A model generated the notes under the pieces. It saw nothing but the letters and a program-made list of their open reading frames with translations. It had not been told where the DNA came from and did not search any database. DNA of 64,000 nucleotides from NCBI RefSeq assembly GCF_000699445.3, contig NC_067196.1, positions 44,917,806 through 44,981,805 on the forward strand, written 5' to 3'. The DNA is from Schistosoma haematobium (lineage: Eukaryota; Platyhelminthes; Trematoda; Strigeidida; Schistosomatidae). A program made the translations under genes and the position numbers. This document shows, one piece after another, positions 1 through 12,571 of this stretch; position 1 is the stretch's first letter, and each line of letters starts with the position of its first letter.

Positions 1-1224
1 AGGTTATCTTCATTAGACGGGGTCTAGGGTCACCATCCTTCTTGGCTAGTCTCATCACATGCTGAGTCAGTATGTGTTTGAGCCTCAAGGACTGTTTAAT
101 GAATTTCCATTCCCTGATGTCAGAGTTTGATTGAGTAGGGTCCGTATTTTCCGGTATACCTTGCACAATTATGTTTCTTCCGCGGAAAAACTTCTCGCGA
201 GATTCTTTAGGAGTGTTCCGTATGACATTGCGCCCAGAGTACGGTATGTCGGGCAATATTCTTATGTTACTATCGGATCTCAGCAAGTGACTTGCTAGCA
301 AGACGTCCTCTACGTCGGTAGCATTCTTAAGTGTTACTCGAAGAAGCCTCGGGTGATTTAGATGCTTAGAATCCTTTCCTCGAGTGAGCCGGGTGACCGT
401 CAAAGGCTCTATTCTAGGAAGTTTGAGCTTCTTGTTCAGTTCACCCCAGAGTATCCAATAATTTTTGTCCTACAGACTGAGAGGACGGTCAGGATTGTCA
501 ATGAGATTCATGATTATTAGAGAATCGTCACGAACTGTTGTTGATTTACCAGGTTTCCCGAAGGGTTCAGGTTTAATACCTTGTTGTTTGGAGGTCAAGG
601 CACGTTTTTGAATCTTGGGCTCTTTGATGACTGGACGAACATTCTTGGGGGTTGACTGTGAGACCAAATCACCAGTTGTTTTCCGTACGACAACACTTGG
701 GATACTCAGCGTAGGCGGTGACACCTGGTTCTTTTGGGCTCTGCTAACGTGGGCCGAATCACCTACAGGGTTTTTGGGAACCACTGTTGTGTTCAGGAAC
801 CCTGAACTGGGAGACCCGAGTTTACTTAGGGAGTCTAATACCGTCGACGTAATGCAGTTGCTGAGCTTCAACACGTCATTGTTAGTGCTATTGGATGCTC
901 CATCGATGGTATACCTGTCGACATTCCTGTTCTCGTTTTCAATGCGCTTTCTTGCTTGTCTACCCATTTTTTGACTGTCTTTTCCCAAGTTAGCCGACAA
1001 CTTGCTCTGCAGACCTGTCAGTAGGACAATGACATTACTCAGCAAGACTGCAGCATCCGTGCTGCACGTAACACATTCCCACTTATGATCCGGCTTGCTT
1101 AGTCTGTGTAAGCAACTGCTGTGAGATCTGTGCACGCTTCGTGGAACCAACCTTTGCAGTTGTCGCATTTCATGCCATTTGTAACAACAAAACGGCATCC
1201 CGGACGTTTGCATGAGTTTTTCAT
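1..1224 (-). pseudogene. CR1-like non-LTR retrotransposon ORF1, broken and cut by the window edge
   Basis: ORF1 proteins of CR1-like elements bind nucleic acid and chaperone the element RNA. On the minus strand an ATG at 1222-1224 opens a reading frame with a cysteine/histidine finger of PHD type: C-x4-C, C-x2-C, then H and C, then W-x-C-x2-C after a frame break. A one-base frame change near 1098 separates the first half of the finger from its last CxxC pair. The frame then runs through a polar linker to an in-frame TAG at 470-472. Beyond the stop the same frame continues open, with basic residues and a segment like the small RNA-binding fold common in these ORF1s, to the window edge. One frameshift plus one nonsense codon mean this copy is not functional as read. 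The RT-bearing ORF2 would lie to the left, outside the window. Family assignment rests on the finger plus linker pattern. Confidence 0.6.
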
Positions 1225-3599
1225 GACTATGTTGAAGCAAACTATGTTATAGATGCTTGCAATAGTCTAAGACCGTAAAAAGACATTAAAAAGCACACTG
1301 AAAACGGACAAAATGGATAAAAACGGATAAAAACGAGTGGGATAAAATGAATTAGTCTTTATGTGAAAAACAAAAAAAACCGAATAGTAAGCTGAGGTAA
1401 AAACCACAGTTAACTATTAAATATAGTGAAACTAAAAAAAGTAATCGACCGAAGGTATAGCTCAGGATAGATTCTTTAGAACTGAAATGATACTTTTGTT
1501 GCGTAAGAACACAGAAAAAGTTTGATAAATACAAATCACGTTAGGACTAAACTTCCCGTTCAAAAAGCACGCCTACGTTAAATCAACAAAGTTACGCATC
1601 GCTTAATAAAAAAGCAAAAGTATTGTCATAAACGCAAGTAACAAAATACGAACACAGACTTCGTCTTTTGTTTAGCTAAAGTGTTTCGACATGCTTGGTA
1701 GCCATCACAAATAACAACCGTGATGCAAGTGAGTGACGTGCTCTCCGTTCTTCATGTTCATTATAACTAATTACCTTTTTAGTCCAATACTATGAGTTCG
1801 AATAAAGTCACTGATAGAGCTCGTAAACGTACGGCCACTATTGGCTGTCATAGATCGACTTATTACAGACGGTAGAATAAAATACGAACAGCTTTCATGA
1901 AAAAATCATAACTTGCTTTCGTTTAGTCAGTTTGCTAATGAAAGCACAGTCAAAGGTAGCTGACTTCAACAGTGATGTATTTTAATTGATAGCAGTCGAG
2001 AGAGAAGTTAATTGTAGTGAGAATACTTCAACCAGCAACTAGCTACAGAAATCAAAGGCTTCTAGATAATAATGGTATGTATATGAAGTGAATACGTCAA
2101 TATATTTTTTATAGGATGTAATGTCGTTAATCTATGCTCTCAAAAGTCCGTAAATCGTAAAGAGCAGATCAACAATGTATTGATGAAATCATTTACAAAA
2201 AGCTTTCTCAGCATCAGTGATGCTGGTCGAAATCTGGATAGTTTCCGAGACCTGGTCCCGGACTTACCAAGGAGCATCAGACGTGTCCTGAGGACATGTA
2301 CAAGTGTCCAGTCACAGTTCATCAGCAGTGGGGTTTACTACCACCTCGGATTGAAAGCCAATCTGCTAAGATATGTTGAACTTTGAATGTGTACTTTGGA
2401 TTTTGATACTTTAAATTTGTATATTAATGTAGATGGACTTTCTATGTTTAGGAGTTCTAATCAACATTTATGGCCTATATTAGGACGGATCGTTGCCCCA
2501 AGATTTAGTGACGTGTTCATGCTATAAATCTACGGAGGAAATAGTAAACCGGCAAAATTCAACGAATTTTCTAATGACACAATCTCTGAAATAAAAGAAA
2601 TGAGTGACTTGAGTCAGTTTAGTGCTAAGTTTAATAAGTACATGTAAATTTATTTAAACATATACCATTTTCCACGTTGATTGCAGTTTCAGTGCAGTGT
2701 TTTATGGGAATAAAGCGAACATGGGAGACCTTTGGGGTTATGCCAATGGTGTTCTCAAAGTTGTAGCAAAAGTAGAGAATTCGGCGTATATATAGGCGAA
2801 AAGTAAACAATTCAGCGACATGTGAGAGATAGAGCGACAAAAAGGGGAAATCCGCATTGTTTCCGCCAGACAAGCGAAAAAGCAGACATTTTCGCGCGTC
2901 TCCCATTTATTTCCGCTTTGTTGCTTGATTGGGTAACCACCAGCTGTAAATCATAATTCTAAATACTCATATTGCTTTATAGCCGACATTTAGTCCTAAT
3001 TGACAGGTGAGTCACTTTAGAGTCGCTCAAAGGTCGTCCACAAATTATATTCTCACAATACAGTCGCAGAAACTTACAAGACAATGGTTGACATAAGATA
3101 TTACCCCTCAATACACTAGTTTGGACCACTGACTTTGAAGAGCCCCCTCAATATCCAATATTATTGCAGTGAGCTTGATCCAAAACAGTGATTGCAGAGC
3201 GCTCGCTTCATGTTGTTTTGGTGGGGTTCATGAGTCCGATAACGTCCAATGCTGGATTGTCTATCACTTTAACTCTATTAGACTCAGTCAGTTCTGTAGT
3301 TTTGGTGGGTTCGTGTTAAATTTTTATCTAAGTGTTTTTGTTTCTCTGAAGTAAAGTTTCTCGAACCAGTAAACATCACATAAACAAAGAAGAGGTTGGT
3401 TAGAAAAGGTTTGAGGAATAATAATAGAGGAAATATTCGAATTCTGTACGTAAGGTAAAATAGATTGCTTAACGAAATAAATAAATAATTTAATAATAAT
3501 CTTAACAACATGATGAGATCGGAGTGTAAGAATCGTAGATAAGTTGTGAGACAGGGATCAAGCGTAAATAATCAAAGTGGGAGATGATAACGCAGATCA
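1225..3599. other. Unassigned AT-rich sequence
   Basis: I recognise no gene here. The part next to 1225 is probably the 5' end of the CR1-like element. The best open stretch is 2180-2383 on the plus strand (68 codons, with a polar segment around SDAGRNLDSFRDLVPDLPRS). It matches no family I know and has no convincing splice signals. Confidence 0.4.
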
Positions 3600-6500
3600 A
3601 TAACTTCTAATGATTTTAAATCCTCTTCACTTTCATCTGATTTGACAGGATGATTGTCAATTTCACTGCTTGAATTACTGAATGATTCATTGTTATCACA
3701 GTCAGGTTGATTATTTTGTATACTATCTGAATTGTGAACAACTTGAGTATCCCGTACAGATTGTGGGATTTTAATTAAATTTGACAAGTGATCACGTTCA
3801 AGAATTTGGTGATACTGACTTGGTTTGGCGTCATCTCCCTATGATAAATATAATGAAGTTTGATGAGATGGACACTGCATACATATTATCATTAATATAA
3901 CTAATAACAAGAAGATTAAAGAGTTTAAAATTTATACTGATTTACAAGAAAATTTTGTAATGAATTAGAGGACTGCACTGACAAAACAGTATAGGACTTC
4001 ACATAAAAGTACAGAAGTTCAAGATGCTGGCAATGGGTAGGGGTAAAATGAGAGAAAAACAAGACATACAACGAATAAATAAACTAGTCAGAATTTAAAA
4101 AAGTGAGTAATGAACACTTCCGTCCTGTAGTGGTGAATTTTGTGAGCCGCCACTGACCTTTCTTATTCTAAAGAACCTCAGTCGTAAAGTATACGTAATT
4201 GATTTGCTAGGTTCTATGTTCCTTATGATTGACAAACTAACGTGCGCGAATACCATGAGGTGATTTGACCACACTTTTTTTCAATCTACTAATATCAGTG
4301 GTTGTTAAACATGTGTAATACATATCATAGCCAGTACATTTGGCACAATGGTACATCAGTGACTGAGTTGGCTCATGTAACTAGAGCTCTAAATTTTGCT
4401 TCAACACTGCATATTCAGTTCAACTTATGGCATTGATGTTTGGAACATAGTTATGATCGAATACCTATAACTCTGCCGTCACATGTCTTTAATAAGGTAA
4501 ATATTATACAACATTAAGGAAGAACAGATTACATTCCCATGTAATAAACTGTTTCCTGACAATACCAACAATTAATGTGTCAGCAGTTGCGAGTAATTTT
4601 TGTCTGTTATGGAGTTTAAGTGAAATCGAACAATCTATAACAAAACTGGTTGAGTACTCAGAATAACAGGGGAAAATAAATATTGGTGCAATAAATTATA
4701 ATTTAGTGTTTCGAATAATGACTGTCAAGCTAATTTACAAATAGTACGACGAGGATGAATCGACATGAAAACAGTAGTAAAAGTGTTGAAGAAAATTGAT
4801 TTGAAATGAATATTGTTAAGATATTTGCGAAAATATAAACAACAGGAGCATCTGGGATGTCACGTATGAGTGACGCTTTGACGGTGTAATTAATGAAATG
4901 CCTTAAAGGTTCGCATGATTTAGAATTTAATTGAATGTATTTGATGACCATAAATAAAAATAAAACCGTAGTTATGAATAAAGCATTCACAAAAGGTGCT
5001 AAAAACATGCCAGTGCTGTAATAAAAATACCGAATGATATTTAAGGAAGATTCTCATGAAAATCCTATGTAATATGATTTTTTTACCTGAAGTATTTTCA
5101 TACGAAGATTTCTTTCCTCGTCATCTTGTTCGTTATATTTTTGTTTAATTTTTTTAGCTTAGCTTTCTGACCACGTTTTAAAACCGGTTGACCAGTTGAT
5201 GGTAGTAATGGCTCATTGAGTCTCTTGTTTACTTCAATGGTTTCTTTATTTAAATTTGTTGTTTTCTTGGTTGGTTTCGATTTTTCAACCTTTTGACCTC
5301 TTGTCCTAACTTTTTGAAAGGATTTTCTGATAAAATCTCCGATACATCAGGATCTTTATGTCTGAAGCAAAATATAACAATCAAGGTTATTTTTAAATAC
5401 GGTTTAAAGAAAATAAAATTTTAAGAAGTAGTGACATGTAAAAAGATTTCAGTTCATTTATTAAAAAGTTTATGAGAATGAACTAATTTTCCAGTTACTA
5501 GCAACCTATCAGGAACTACATACATATTTATGTACCAGGTTATAAGTGTTAATCATGGGGTAGTAGCAAATAATGTTGCAAATGAGCCAGACTACCCGCT
5601 TACCGAGAAAATTGACGGATTAATTCATGAAGGAATATTAGTGTTTAAGAGTTTTGTATATCGAGAACTATTTTTTAATGATTAAGTAGACAACTAAGTG
5701 AATCATGGATAGATTGACTATCAAAGAATACTACATGACCAAGTTGTGGCCGACATTAAATACATCACATACAAAGGGCAATCTAAAGAGACAAATTAAA
5801 CGTAAGTAAAACGCTCAGATTCCACCACTACAAGACATCCAACCAGAAATTCCACATTGATCGAAAGAATACCACCATTGATCAATCTTCTACGTTAACC
5901 CAAACTACCATAGTCCTTGGTGCAACACTAATCAACTGTACAAGTCAATCCTTAAAGCGCTGGTACCCACTTAGTCAAATGAAAAACACATCTCAAACAC
6001 TTTTAGTTTTCTTTCTCCAAGTCATTTCGGAGAGTTATCCATAAGCGTTTTTGCCCATTAAGAGTAGATTATGCATATACAGTAATTTGATATGAGAACC
6101 TATAATATGTCTCAAGGAAAAATTGAAGGTGGGAACAAAAGTTGAGAAATTTAAGATCAAACGCAACAATCAATATAAAGTATAATAACTTTAAATACCA
6201 AAAAGATAAACACTGAAGATATTGTTAGTAACGAAATAAGCTTATCTTGTAAGAATATAAGATTTGAACACCGTAACAGATTAGCGAAAACAGCCACACT
6301 CATTTTGAATACCTTGGGAGATCATTTGCTAAATCAAGTTGAAGAAAAGCATCAGGAAATGCTGTAGTTTCTTCATCATTCTGGATAGTTAATGATTCGA
6401 ACTGATTAAGGGGATTTCGTAAGATGGGGTGTCTATGATGATGATGCGACGCTCTCCTTCATGTTTAGCTATAGAGTCCTCATGTAACTGAAATCGTAAA

Positions 6501-7501
6501 ACGTATGGAGAAAAGAATTACAATGAGTTGCAACAAAGCATAATTTATCTGGCCCATTTAAACTACTTTACAGTTATAAAGGATAAAACCACAGTGACTA
6601 CAAACTTTTGATAGAGAATAGATGAACTGTGGCCAACAATGGAATCTAGGATGCACGTTTTGCCCTATTTGGAACTTGTTAACTGGGTGTACCTACCTGG
6701 ATTCTAGAGTTGATGTTCACTTCAAGACTAGAATCCAGGACCATTCACATCAAAGGCCATCGCGTTATCCACTAAGCTACTGAGTCCATATAGTAATTCA
6801 CATGTCCAGCAGGTATGAGTTTTAATTCGAGTTACCAACAGAACGCTAAATTCCCTGTATATGTATATAGGAATTGATGAGAATCATAGATGAAACGAAA
6901 ACCTTCTTCATGAGTGTCGAAACGCCTCAAAAAATAAGATGGTTAAATTTATTGTCTTTCATGTATTGGATTAGTTTTATTCTAATTATGCTATTTTACG
7001 ACGTAATAATTAGATTTATTATTATTCCTGACTCAAAACACCTTGATTTTATAAAAACAGCCATTTCACAAAGAAATAAACATATTCGTGTCGACTTCAA
7101 TAGTGTCACTTTTGTGTTTCGTTTTTTGAACTATCGTTGCAACTTTAATGATAACAATACAAAAAACTTTCATGTTCAACCCTACTTATGGCTGAAAAGT
7201 TAAAGTCGTCTGTAAATCTAGTAGGCACCCTTCGAATAAAATGAATTCCTATTGTTCTATAAGTCTTTTTATTCTAGCTATTTTAAGTACAGAAACGTAA
7301 ACTTTTACCTTAAACATAATTCCAAATCCATAGTCGAAGGGACATGGAGGTAAATAGTTTTTCTTCCCACGTATCATAAATGCACCAGATGTAAGGTATT
7401 CACCACTTGGAGCTGTTTTTGAAACTTGATCATGATGGACCCACCAAGCTCTTGTTAGAACATGACTTTACCATGCAGAACTTAGTACTAACGCCATATT
7501 T
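3600..7501 (-). pseudogene. Partial, truncated duplicate of the 3' half of NEMF
   Basis: This 3.9-kb block repeats 16392-20294 almost base for base, in the same orientation, offset 12792 bp (12793 bp after a one-base difference in an A run near 6198). It contains the 3' part of exon 16 (7309-7501), exon 17 (6313-6487), exon 18 (5087-5361) and the 5' part of exon 19 (3600-3838), with their introns, so it arose by DNA duplication and not by retrotransposition. Both ends are cut inside coding exons. At 7501 the NFACT-R coding sequence joins an RTE fragment directly. At 3600 the acidic linker of exon 19 runs into unrelated sequence and stops soon after. It lacks exons 1-15, most of the NFACT-C domain and exon 20, so it cannot make a working protein. 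Only a few base differences from the parent were seen, two of them right at the left edge (3609-3625). The copy is either very recent or an assembly duplication. Confidence 0.85.
6696..6775 (-). repeat. tRNA-like repeat fragment with hairpin (copy in the NEMF duplicate)
   Basis: Read on the minus strand, the segment resembles the 5' half of a tRNA: TAGCTTAGTGG fits a pol III A box and is followed by a degenerate B-box-like GGTCCTGGATTC. It ends in a 12-bp perfect inverted repeat, CCTGGATTCTAG at 6696-6707 with its complement at 6728-6739. A tRNA-derived SINE scrap is the likeliest reading. It is not a functional tRNA gene. It is repeated at 19489-19568. Confidence 0.35.
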
Positions 7502-8075
7502 CTTTGATTCCTCTTCAGTTGGAGGTTGGTTTGTTCTCTCTTACAGTGGGCTGTTGTTGATGGTATCCGGTCAACAGAGACTGAGTACCTTGCGTAGACA
7601 ACTGTTTGTAAATACTTGTAAACTTCGATGATATTTGTACTAGTTCTCCAAGTTCCAACTCCACACAGTAAAACTCCTGAGTTGAAATTATGACTTTGAT
7701 ATTGGTTGACAGTTGTTTTGAGTTTCACATGTTCTTAAATTGTAGGAGCTCGGCCCTTGCTTTGCCAATCCTCCTCTTTGCATCTGCATCTGATCTACCA
7801 CGTTCATCGATGATGCTACCCAGATACGTGAAAGCTACGATCTCTTTAAGCTCTTCATCATCAAGTGTGATTGGGTTGATGTTCTTCGAGTCGTATTTCA
7901 GGATATTGGGCTTTCCCTTGTGTATGTCGAGGTCTACTGATTCAGAGGCTTCTCCTATACTGTCTGCTTTGACCTACACTTGTGTGCGTATGGGATAGAA
8001 GGGTAAGGTCATCTGCAAAGTCCAAATCGTCTAGTTTTATCCAAGTTGTCGATTGTATTCCCTTGTATAAGATTG
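7502..8075 (-). mobile_element. RTE-like non-LTR retrotransposon fragment (RT palm to post-RT region)
   Basis: On the minus strand, pieces of an RTE-type reverse transcriptase appear in order: LDDLDFADD (the FADD catalytic box, near 8010-8040), a segment with nested HKGKS-like residues, a DERGRSDADAKRRIGKAR-like helix, and GVGTWRTSTNIIEVYKYLQ at 7600-7670. The same features occur in order in the better-preserved RTE copy at 46441-47700. The fragment lacks the endonuclease and the 3' end, and contains several frame breaks. Its cut end at 7502 is exactly the junction with the NEMF duplicate, so the duplication breakpoint lies inside it. Confidence 0.75.
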
Positions 8076-11000
8076 CACGCTGATTACGAATTCCAAACAT
8101 AGTACGTTCGCGTGTACTCATTCAATAGCAGTTGGGTTGAATAATATAATGTAGTTTCCAAAAGTACATAGCATCAAATTGACGCCAAGCAATTCAGTGA
8201 ATCACTGGCAGGCTGAGACTAGTCTAGTAGCCAGCACCTTCTGTTGAGAGGACAATAAACTTCAACCGAATAAGAACATAATTCGTAAAGTAATTGAATG
8301 AAAAAAATCGAAGGCAGGACACGATCAGGCTTCCATAAATTCTGGTCTGCTCAATCAGCTATTTGTCGCGAATAAATTATCATTGACCTCCGGATGCCAT
8401 ATAAACCAACATTTGATTTTCATCATTTAGTATTCGGATCATAGCGGTAATCTCATGATACTTCGGACGAAGTGTGATATCATATTACTAATCCCTCAGT
8501 CTACAACACGGACATAGTGAAGCTTTTAATAGTTTTAGGCCTCGGTAATGGAATGTAGGATATTAGTTATAATATTCGCTGATGTAACACATCCTCTGAT
8601 GGTCTTTACATGTGTTGCATCACGTTTGAACATTCACAGATTGCGCAATATATTTTCAGACTGAATGGTCAGACTGCGTGCATGGCGTTTGCTAGCAGAT
8701 GTAAAAATGTAGAATCTTATGAGTTGGTATGAAATCCAGTACAGACGATTACTTGCTTAAAAAAGATGTGGGTTTAGACACATAAGGCATGATCTGTCAC
8801 GATCATACGGAATTCCGTATTGTATGTATTGTCGGACTCATTCGACAGCATACATGTCAAAGTTATGACATGAGGTGTGGATCCCCAAAAACCAAATTCG
8901 GTTACTTATAATCTAGGGATCGATTTTTTCGGGTTCAAAACTACGGATCGGACAGATTCGGCCATGACAAATGACACGCATTAACGAAGTAAAACCTATG
9001 AATCTGTGTCTATAACAAGCAACTTAACATGTTCGGAATTCGTGACAATAATAAAAAAGCGCATATGTCGACAGTCTTTATTGGAATTGATACTTCACTT
9101 TTCCACGACATCGTGCTTGGTGACTAATCATTACCGAGTGTTTCTGGAGTAGCACCATGTTTATGCTGCGATCAAGTTCCGGATACAGCTTTGATGTACT
9201 ATCCTAGCTCGTCTACTTCTATCACTTGACCATGTGCTATTTCTTCGACTTCGAAGACTAATTTTGGAAATTCTCAAGGTAAATGATATATTTTTACAGC
9301 TCTCCGGAGTGATTTTCCAACAGTTTTTTGTCAAAGTTTTACTTCATACAACGTAATTTGTTTAGTCCAGTATTTGGTAAGTCTGCATGTAGTTTGAATT
9401 ACGTTGTGAGCTGAGAGAGTGTACAGGACAACCCGTAAGAAGTAAAAAGGAGGAACAATATAGCGTGAGCTATTGGCTTATTAAGCACAAAAGATTCACA
9501 TGTACTCATTGATAAAGGAATACAGGCGAAAAATTGGGATATCCGATAAAAGTCTTAAATGAAAAAGGTTTTCTTAAAAAACCTTACGACCCTAAATTTT
9601 CCCTATCTAAAGGCTGTGAACTAGAGAAAGTCTGGGACCGGCTGAGGAGTGGTCTCTTCAGCTATTGTGAGGATTGTCCTAAGCTGAATAGAATACACTT
9701 CAGTGTCATTTGGCCTCAGTCAAAGACATGCGATGGAGACACCAAGGCTACTTTCCCGCTAGTGACACACGCTGCACAGGCAGAAAGCCCACAGAAATCA
9801 TGCGTCATAGCACTGATTATATAAACTTAAAAAATAGTCTGTTGCCGCAGGGGGACACCAGGTGATATGAAAAGTCATCGGTTGTCTTTATAGCAACATA
9901 TGAAGACCAAGCGCTATAATAGGAGGGATCGAAAACATGAACATTCGAATGGATCAAATTACAGATCTGAATAAAACACGGGTTTCTCTCAACATCAAGG
10001 ACAACGAAGTGGGCAAGCAATGCATGACACCTTCCAGATATGAAAAGATACACAAAACAGGAGTCACGATATGTATAAACATCCAATTCAAAGAAACACT
10101 ACCAAGTAAGACCGAACAAACCGAGGCGATGAAATCAAGCCAATCTTGCTCCAGTGTGAACGCCGACACCTGGTTGGAGGAGAATATGTGGGTTTTACAC
10201 AGGTGCTTAAGGCCAGAAACACAGTCCAACCAAAGCGCTATCGTAACCACTACACCCAGAAGTCAGACAGATCATCGCAGCCAAAGACGTAAACAATTAC
10301 GTCAGTATCAACGAACTGAATATAACCTTTAAAAAGTGATTCCGTAGTCGTATTGTGAAAGTCATTAGGGGCTCAGAAATGAATAAGCATATGAGTGACG
10401 TCACGGTACGAGGTGACGGCGAGAAACCCCCAAACGTAGACCGCCTACTGTTAAACGATCTGCCCCCAGTTGAAGGTCTCCCTGTGAAAGTGCCAATCAG
10501 CAGTAGTGACCACGGTACAGTCATATTTGATTCCATCACAAACGAGGTGCTTTAGAGGTACAAGGATACTTCTTACGTTCTTCGCTTCAGAAGAGACTAC
10601 ATATACATGTGTAAGTGCCTTCAAAAGGCCATAATTACTGGAGGCCAACCATGGATGGACAGTGGGAGACCGCAACACATATTATTCAAAAGGATGGCCT
10701 GTGCAGTACCCTTTAGACTGAAAATATACCTGTCAAATCAGAATCATATTTGAAGTGAGATACAGAACAGCTGATACAAACAAAAGAGAGCCTGAGATAA
10801 ATAGGAAGCCTTCCTAAAAGATCCTGGCTGTAGCTAGATTCAGTGCCAAAGCGAAGGGTGATAAAATATATTTACGTGTCAAGCTAGTGATTAAGACACG
10901 TGCTAGTCTGAGATACGAACATAGGTTCGTGGAAGAACGCACATATACACGCAAAAAGATTCGCGAACCGAAGGAGCATAACGGTGTGGATCCTATTATT

Positions 11001-11378
11001 CTGGAGATAGCGGAAACCGTTAATGCCAAGGTCAAAATTTAGGGTATCGGAATGTCACGATATGGACATTTAGCCTCATGAGACTCAAACAACTTGAGTC
11101 CCACATCGAAATTCCTTCCCCGTTGTCTCCACAGAGGGCAATCCAGGACAATTAACCACAGAAAACATAAATGCCCTCCCAAACTACATTGAAAATGTGA
11201 GCAAAACAAACCCACGTGTCTACGCAGAATCACATTTATGCTGTCACCCCAGAATTGTTTCAAACATCCCTTAGAACATGTACATGGCCTCGCCTCGAAG
11301 CTTTCAATGTTGTTTTGTTCTCTACTCAAAACAGATATGAATATCTTAGAACCGACCCAGAAACGACAAACGAAGTAG
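8076..11378 (+). other. Unassigned stretch with decayed coding-like segments
   Basis: Several open stretches follow one another on the plus strand: 9534-9824 (96 codons), 9937-10332 (131 codons) and 10355-10555 (66 codons). Another coding-like segment follows at about 10840-11040 (around LRYEHRFVEERTYTRKK), interrupted by stops and frame changes. The sequence is richer in GC than its neighbours and looks like one long reading region that has decayed. Because it ends next to a CR1-type RT tail at 11379, an old non-LTR element is possible. I see no RT or endonuclease motif in it and name no family. 8076-9400 shows nothing I recognise. Confidence 0.35.
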
Positions 11379-11530
11379 GTGATGGGGTGCGAAAAAAAAT
11401 TCTACAGAAATGAGCTCCGATATTTTGGATTATTCTCGTGGGACTATCAGAGAGTAAGAGGTGACCTGATAATGGCTCACGATACTAATTACGCCAAGTC
11501 ACCCTTACGTGTGCACCCTTTCAGAACCCC
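11379..11530 (+). mobile_element. CR1-like retrotransposon scrap: C-terminal end of RT ORF
   Basis: The plus-strand frame contains a block of the form L-x-Y-F-G-L-F-S-W-D-Y-Q-R-V-R-G-D-L-I. This corresponds to the LFSLEYRRLRGDL block near the C terminus of CR1-like reverse transcriptases, and the same block occurs at 44860-44920. Only this tail is recognisable, and it is followed by unrelated sequence. Confidence 0.5.
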
Positions 11531-12571
11531 GCCCCCGCGCCCCTCAATACAGAGTCCGGAAAACCATACGCCGAGGCGCAAGGACTCAGATACGAACTCT
11601 CTTTTATATCACAATTTGTTTTCCCTTTCACTGCTCTCCCAGATGAAGTGACCACCGGGCTCTCCGGTTGGTATGTAGCGTGGCGTCGAGTTGAGGTTAA
11701 CTATGGACACCTCCACCAAGAAACACGTGCCAAATAAATCAGAAGGCGAAGGTTGGACGTAACCAAAAAAATCCATAAAATCTCCGAGAAGCCAAATACC
11801 AGAAGGCAATTAATGGACCAAATCGAGATATATATTTGCTGGCGATCTCGTGGTATCGAAAGGATACCGAGATCGTGCCAGGATACAAGCTTGGTTACGG
11901 AACGTAACCGAATTCGCGCGAAGTTGCAATCAAAGTGTGTGTATAAGAATGGAAGCACAAAATAGCTGTCATTAGCACAGTCAAACAAAAGCATATTAAA
12001 ATAAACACTGGTACAGTTGGTTATAATAATGATTGTTTTTATTAAACCAGTCGTGTTCTCGTGATAAATGTGAGTCACTACAGGTAGCACTTAGACGAGG
12101 CCTAACCGACGGATTATGATCTCGCACTTAGACTATTTGTGCCTGATCCATATTTCACAACTTATTTACCATTATTAGTACCACATAACTCCAGCCTATT
12201 CCAATCTCGAATATTGTCACGTTTATTTACCTGTTGTTCATACACTTCGACCTTCTCTTTTTGTTTAGATTACAATGAAATAATTTATTTAATTATTTAC
12301 TTCCAGAAATGGTCGCCTCTTCTTAGTGTTCGACTGCAAATCGTTTAATAATAACCCAACCGACTATGATTTATGTAATCGACTGCCTTTTTTATCACCT
12401 ATAAGCCACTTCCGAAAACCTTGGGTCTCACGGAAATATTAGGAAGCGGAAAAGCGAAAACCTCAACTTGTTTATACTGGCTTGTGACAAGGATATTAGA
12501 CTTATTTGTGTATCGTTTTAGAATAGCATCAGAACAAGTTGTTACTATGTCAACATTAGTCATAAATTTAA
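11531..12571. other. Intergenic stretch upstream of the CFAP119-like gene
   Basis: I find no supported gene. The last few hundred bases must include the promoter of the plus-strand gene that starts at 12572. No clear core promoter motif stands out. An in-frame TAA directly precedes the chosen ATG. Confidence 0.4.

Noticed and set aside
6874..7203. 109-codon plus-strand ORF with a hydrophobic segment, also at 19667-19996
   Set aside because: It lies antisense in NEMF intron 16, has no homologue I know and no splice support. Its second copy exists only because the whole block is duplicated.
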